This document shows positions 60,365 to 64,000 of a DNA stretch of 64,000 nt, in pieces. Source of the DNA: Streptomyces sp. BK208 (lineage in GTDB: Bacteria > Actinomycetota > Actinomycetes > Streptomycetales > Streptomycetaceae); contig NZ_SOAV01000018.1 of the NCBI RefSeq assembly GCF_004364245.1, positions 1 through 64,000 on the forward strand, read 5' to 3'. The notes under the pieces were generated by a model. That model had not been told where the DNA came from. It saw only the letters and a list, made by a program, of their open reading frames with translations, and did no database searches. Positions within the stretch are counted from its first letter, which is position 1. The number at the start of each line of letters is the position of its first letter. Position numbers and translations under genes: made by a program.

Positions 60365-61540
60365 TCACACCCTACGCACTCCCCGCCGCCACACTCCCGC
60401 GACCAGCGGCACTCCCGGCCGGTAGGCCAGATGGACGTGGCTCGGGGCGTCGAGCAGCGTCAGGTCGGCGTACGCGCCCGGGACGACGCGGCCGACGTCG
60501 TCGCGGCGCAGGGCCGCCGCGCCGCCCGCGGTGGCCGCCCAGACCGCCTCGTCCGGCGTCATCCCCATGTCCCGCACCGCGAGCGCGATGCAGAAGGGCA
60601 CGGAGGACGTGAAGGACGAGCCGGGGTTGCAGTCGGTGGACAGGGCGACCGTGGCACCGGCGTCGAGGAGGCGCCGGGCGTCGGGCCACTGGGCGCGGGT
60701 GGAGAACTCGGCGCCGGGCAGCAGGGTGGCGACCGTGCGGCTGCCGGCGAGGGCGTCCACGTCGGCGTCGGTGAGGTGGGTGCAGTGGTCGGCGCTGGCG
60801 GCGTCGAGTTCGACGGCCAGCTGGACACCGGGGCCGTGGGAGAGCTGGTTGGCGTGGATGCGGGGGTGCAGGCCCCGCGCCCTGCCCGCCGTGAGGATCG
60901 CGCGGGCCTGGTCGCCGTCGAAGGCGCCCTTCTCGCAGAACACGTCGATCCAGCGGGCGTGCGGCGCGCAGGCGTCGAGCATCTCGCCGGTGACCAGGTC
61001 GACGTAGGCGGCGGGGTCGTCGGCGAGTTCGGGGGCGACGATGTGGGCGCCGAGGAAGGTGACCTCGTCGGTGTGGCGGGCGGCGACGCGCAGGGCGCGG
61101 GACTCGTCGGCGGTGGTCAGGCCGTAGCCCGACTTGGTCTCGAAGGTGGTGGTGCCCTGCCGCAGGGCCTCGGCGAGGTAGCGGGTGAGGGACGCCTCCA
61201 GTTCCGCGTCGCTCGCGGCGCGGGTGGCGGCGACGGTGGTGCGGATGCCGCCCGCGCTGTAGGGACGGCCGGACATGCGGGCGTTGAACTCCTCGGTGCG
61301 GTCGCCCGCGAAGAGGAGGTGGGAGTGGGAGTCCACGAAGCCGGGGAGGACCGCCCGGCCCTCGGCGTCGATCCGGTTGTCAGTGGCGGGTGCTTTGCTT
61401 GATTCACCGGTCCACGCGACCCGTTCGCCCTCGATGACGACGGCCGCGTCCCGGACCAGACCGAGCGGGGAGTGGTCGCCGAGGGAGGGGCCGTTGGTGA
61501 CGAGTGCGGCGATGTTGGTGATGACGGTGCTGCTGCTCAT
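60365..61540 (-). CDS. hutI: Imidazolonepropionase
   Basis: Third step of histidine breakdown: 4-imidazolone-5-propionate to N-formimidoyl-L-glutamate. The 391-residue metal-dependent amidohydrolase shows GFVDSHSHLLFAGDR (metal His pair), ETKSGYGLTTADE, HANQLSHGPGVQLAVELDA (His ligand region) and STDCNPGSSFTSSVPF (Asp ligand). ATG 61540 gives MSSSTVITNIAAL. It follows hutF by 62 bp on the same strand. Confidence 0.96.
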   Translation of the reverse strand: MSSSTVITNIAALVTNGPSLGDHSPLGLVRDAAVVIEGERVAWTGESSKAPATDNRIDAEGRAVLPGFVDSHSHLLFAGDRTEEFNARMSGRPYSAGGIRTTVAATRAASDAELEASLTRYLAEALRQGTTTFETKSGYGLTTADESRALRVAARHTDEVTFLGAHIVAPELADDPAAYVDLVTGEMLDACAPHARWIDVFCEKGAFDGDQARAILTAGRARGLHPRIHANQLSHGPGVQLAVELDAASADHCTHLTDADVDALAGSRTVATLLPGAEFSTRAQWPDARRLLDAGATVALSTDCNPGSSFTSSVPFCIALAVRDMGMTPDEAVWAATAGGAAALRRDDVGRVVPGAYADLTLLDAPSHVHLAYRPGVPLVAGVWRRGVRRV

Positions 61541-61602
61541 GGGGTCCCTGGTGTCCTCGTGGGGGCGGGGGCGGGGGCTGGTGCGCGGCCGGGGGCCGGT
61601 GG

Positions 61603-62976
61603 TCAGGCGCGCAGGGCTTCGACGGCCCGCGCGAGGGCCCGCGGCACGTCCGGTACGAGGGTGTGCGCCCCGTCGCGTACGACGTGCCGCCCGCCCACGA
61701 TCGTGTGCCGTACGTCCGCTGCCGTCGCGGCGAATACGGCCGTCTCGGCGCCGAGCCTGGGCAGTGGCCCCGCTGTTCTGACCGAGTCCAGCGCGATGGT
61801 CGCGAGGTCGGCGCGGGCCCCGGCCTCGATGCGGCCGGTGTCGTCCCAGCCGAGGGCGGCGTGGCCGTCGGCGGTGGCGGCGCGCAGCAGGGCGGCGGCG
61901 GTCCAGTGGCCTCGGGTGCGGGTGCGCAGGCGTTCGTTCAGCTCCATGGCGCGCGCCTCTTCCAGCAGGTCGACGACGGCGTGGCTGTCCGAGCCGAGGG
62001 AGAGCGGGGAGCCCGCTCGCTGGAGCGCCGCCGCCGGGCCGATGCCGTCGGCGAGGTCCCGTTCCGTGGTGGGGCACATGCAGGTGCCGGTGCGGCTGTC
62101 GCCGAGGAGCGCGACGTCCTCGTCGGTGAGGTGCGTGTTGTGGACGCCGGTGGTGCGGGGGCCGAGCACGCCGTGGTCGGCCAGCAGCCGGGTGGGGGTG
62201 CGTCCGTGGGCCCGCAGGCAGGCGTCGTTCTCGGCCGTCTGCTCGGACAGGTGCACATGCAGCGGGGCCCGCCGCCGCTCGGCCCAGTGCGCCACGGTCG
62301 CCAGCTGGTCCGCGGGCACGGCCCGTACGGAGTGGATCGCGGCCCCGATCCGCGCGTGATCCCGGTCCTTGAGAACTGAACAGCGCTCGGCCCAGGCCTC
62401 CGCCGTGCCGTCGGAGAAGCGCAGTTGGTGAGGGTCGGGGGGGTCGCCGAAGCCGGAGGACAGGTAGCAGGTGTCGAGGAGGGTGATGCGGACACCGGCT
62501 TCGGCGGCGGCCTCGATCAGGGCGTCACCCATCGCGTTGGGGTCGGCGTAGGGGGTGCCCCCGTGGGCGTGGTGGACGTAGTGGAACTCGCCGACGGTGG
62601 TGATGCCGGCCAGCGCCATCTCGGCGTACACCGCGCGGGCGAGATCGAGGTAGGTCTCGGGGGTCAGCCGGTCGGCGACGGAGTACATGACCTCGCGCCA
62701 GGTCCAGAAGGTGCCGGAGCCGACCTGGACGGTGCCGCGCAGGGCGCGGTGGAAGGCGTGCGAGTGGGCGTTCGCCAGTCCCGGCAGGGTGAGTCCGCGC
62801 AGGATCTCGGCGCCGGGCGGCGGGGTGGTGACGCCCTGGTGGACGGCGGTGATGCGGCCGTCCCGGCCTCCGGGGGAGCCGCCGACGGACACCGTCACGG
62901 CGACGTCCGGCTCGACATGGGTGCCGAGCCAGGCGTGTTCCAGCCAGTACGTCCGGGTCCGCTCGGTGGGGGTCAC
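61603..62976 (-). CDS. hutF: Formimidoylglutamate deiminase
   Basis: Converts N-formimidoyl-L-glutamate to N-formyl-L-glutamate with ammonia release. The 457-residue amidohydrolase shows PGLANAHSHAFHRALRG, GITTVGEFHYVHHAHGG, PLHVHLSEQTAENDACLR and LSLGSDSHAVVDLLEE. The HutF-specific HAFHRALRG motif distinguishes it from guanine deaminases. GTG 62976 overlaps the stop of the upstream amidohydrolase (GTGA), so translation is coupled. Confidence 0.95.
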   Translation of the reverse strand: MTPTERTRTYWLEHAWLGTHVEPDVAVTVSVGGSPGGRDGRITAVHQGVTTPPPGAEILRGLTLPGLANAHSHAFHRALRGTVQVGSGTFWTWREVMYSVADRLTPETYLDLARAVYAEMALAGITTVGEFHYVHHAHGGTPYADPNAMGDALIEAAAEAGVRITLLDTCYLSSGFGDPPDPHQLRFSDGTAEAWAERCSVLKDRDHARIGAAIHSVRAVPADQLATVAHWAERRRAPLHVHLSEQTAENDACLRAHGRTPTRLLADHGVLGPRTTGVHNTHLTDEDVALLGDSRTGTCMCPTTERDLADGIGPAAALQRAGSPLSLGSDSHAVVDLLEEARAMELNERLRTRTRGHWTAAALLRAATADGHAALGWDDTGRIEAGARADLATIALDSVRTAGPLPRLGAETAVFAATAADVRHTIVGGRHVVRDGAHTLVPDVPRALARAVEALRA

Positions 62977-64000
62977 GTGCAGGCCAGCCCTTCCAGTACG
63001 TCGGCGAGTGCGGTCACCCCGGCCACGCAGTCGTCCTCGGCGGCGTACTCGGCCGGGGAGTGCGAGACGCCGGTGGGGTTGCGCACGAACAGCATGGCGG
63101 TCGGGATGCGGTCGGAGAGGATTCCGGCGTCGTGTCCGGCGCCGGTGCCGAGGACGGGGACCCCGAGGTCCGTCCCGGTGCCCAGGATGCGGGCGAGTTC
63201 GTCGCGCAGGGCGTGGTCGAACTCGACGACGGGCGTGAAGGACTCGCGGACGACGTCGAGGTCCACGCCGTGGGCGGCGGCGTACTCGCGGGCGGCCTTC
63301 TCGATGCCGGTCACCACGGTGTCCAGGCTCGCCTGGTCGGCGGCGCGGGAGTCGAGCCAGCCGCGCACCAGGGAGGGGATGGCGTTGACCCCGTTGGGTT
63401 CGACGCCGATCTTGCCGAAGGTGGCGACGGCACCGGCGAGTTCGGCCTCGCGTCGGGCGGCGAGGACGGTCTCGGCGTAGGACAGCATCGGGTCGTGCCG
63501 GTCGGCGAGGCGGGTGGTGCCGGCGTGGTTGGCCTCGCCGCGGAAGTCGAACCGCCAGCGTCCGTGCGGCCAGATGGCGGACGCGATGCCGATCCGGTCG
63601 CCGGACAGGTCGAGGGCGCGGCCCTGCTCGACGTGGAGTTCGACGAAGGCGCCGATGCGGGCGAGCCGTTCGGGGTCGGGGCCGAGGGCGCCGGGGTCGT
63701 ACCCGGCGGTCTCCATGGCCTGCGGGAGGGTGATGCCGTCGCCGTCGGTGAGGCGGTGGGCCTGCTCGACGGTGAGCGCGCCGGCGGTGAGGCGGGAGCC
63801 GACGCAGGCGAGGCCGAAGCGGGCGCCCTCCTCGTCGCCGAAGTTGACGATGCCCAGGGGCCTGGTGAACCGCGCTCCCCTGTGGCGCAGTTCGTCCAGA
63901 GCGGCGAGGGCGGAGACCACGCCGAGGGGGCCGTCGAAGGCGCCGCCGTCGGGCACGGAGTCCAGGTGGGACCCGGTGACGACGGCGTTCCCGGCGGCCG
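62973..64000 (-). CDS. M20-type amidohydrolase (allantoate/N-carbamoyl or N-formylglutamate hydrolase), 5' end off the window
   Basis: The visible 342 codons belong to the allantoate amidohydrolase/N-carbamoyl-amino-acid hydrolase family: HLDSVPDGGAFDGPLGV, NFGDEEGARFG, AFVELHVEQGRALD, FRGEANHAGTT and GTGAGHDAGIL contain the binuclear metal and catalytic residues. Because it overlaps hutF, it probably removes the formyl group from N-formylglutamate in place of a canonical HutG. Its start lies right of the window. The gene beyond could be hutU, by analogy with S. coelicolor. Confidence 0.88.
   Translation of the reverse strand, partial: AAGNAVVTGSHLDSVPDGGAFDGPLGVVSALAALDELRHRGARFTRPLGIVNFGDEEGARFGLACVGSRLTAGALTVEQAHRLTDGDGITLPQAMETAGYDPGALGPDPERLARIGAFVELHVEQGRALDLSGDRIGIASAIWPHGRWRFDFRGEANHAGTTRLADRHDPMLSYAETVLAARREAELAGAVATFGKIGVEPNGVNAIPSLVRGWLDSRAADQASLDTVVTGIEKAAREYAAAHGVDLDVVRESFTPVVEFDHALRDELARILGTGTDLGVPVLGTGAGHDAGILSDRIPTAMLFVRNPTGVSHSPAEYAAEDDCVAGVTALADVLEGLACT

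Overview
The window is chromosomal DNA of a Streptomyces species. Evidence: very high GC with G/C-ending codons, a WhiB protein that matches my recollection of the S. coelicolor developmental regulator, tandem rRNA-type promoters, F420 biosynthesis genes, and a gene order that I recall as matching roughly SCO3020-SCO3072 of S. coelicolor. It looks like conserved core chromosome. I see no insertion sequence, prophage, CRISPR array, tRNA gene or biosynthetic gene cluster.

Layout. Positions 1-340 hold the promoters and leader of a minus-strand rRNA operon whose 16S gene lies left of the window. Next come a SpoIIM/RDD divergent membrane pair, S-adenosylhomocysteine hydrolase and a cation efflux protein. 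From 6.1 to 10.5 kb is a mannose block (manA, SIS isomerase-like gene, Trm112-like gene, manB), followed by a lactate permease. From 12.3 to 27.7 kb lie DUF3499, a zincin-like protein, a huge membrane glycosyltransferase overlapping a secreted DUF5719 protein, whiB, cysteine dioxygenase, fbiA-fbiB, an AlkA-like glycosylase, a mannose-1-phosphate guanylyltransferase-like gene, a PGRP amidase and a TIGR03089 protein. The manA-manB-whiB-fbiA-fbiB order also resembles the mycobacterial whiB2 region as I recall it.

From 28.0 to 40.75 kb there are seven LytR-CpsA-Psr (LCP) genes around one GT2 gene. LCP proteins transfer glycopolymers onto peptidoglycan, so this region with the mannose genes, glycosyltransferases and the UDP-sugar dehydrogenase at 44 kb suggests envelope glycopolymer synthesis and attachment. 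LCP2-LCP3 and LCP4-LCP5 are two copies of one two-gene module (A-B-A'-B'). LCP2 and LCP4 also share a perfectly identical 207-bp block, which points to recent gene conversion.

From 40.8 to 60.3 kb are mostly housekeeping genes: thioesterase, vWA protein, acyl-CoA dehydrogenase, UDP-sugar dehydrogenase, a CGNR regulator next to two VOC genes, a dipeptidase-fold protein that has lost its metal ligands, a MerR/old-yellow-enzyme divergent pair, a purK-purE-dipeptidase operon, GtrA, a two-component system, a peptide transporter and a sigma/STAS/anti-sigma set. The right end is a minus-strand histidine-degradation operon (amidohydrolase, hutF, hutI) that runs off the window.

The observations most worth following are the duplicated LCP module with its 207-bp identity, the dipeptidase pseudoenzyme, the degenerate zincin motif, and the putative operators at the CGNR/VOC and MerR/reductase intergenic regions.
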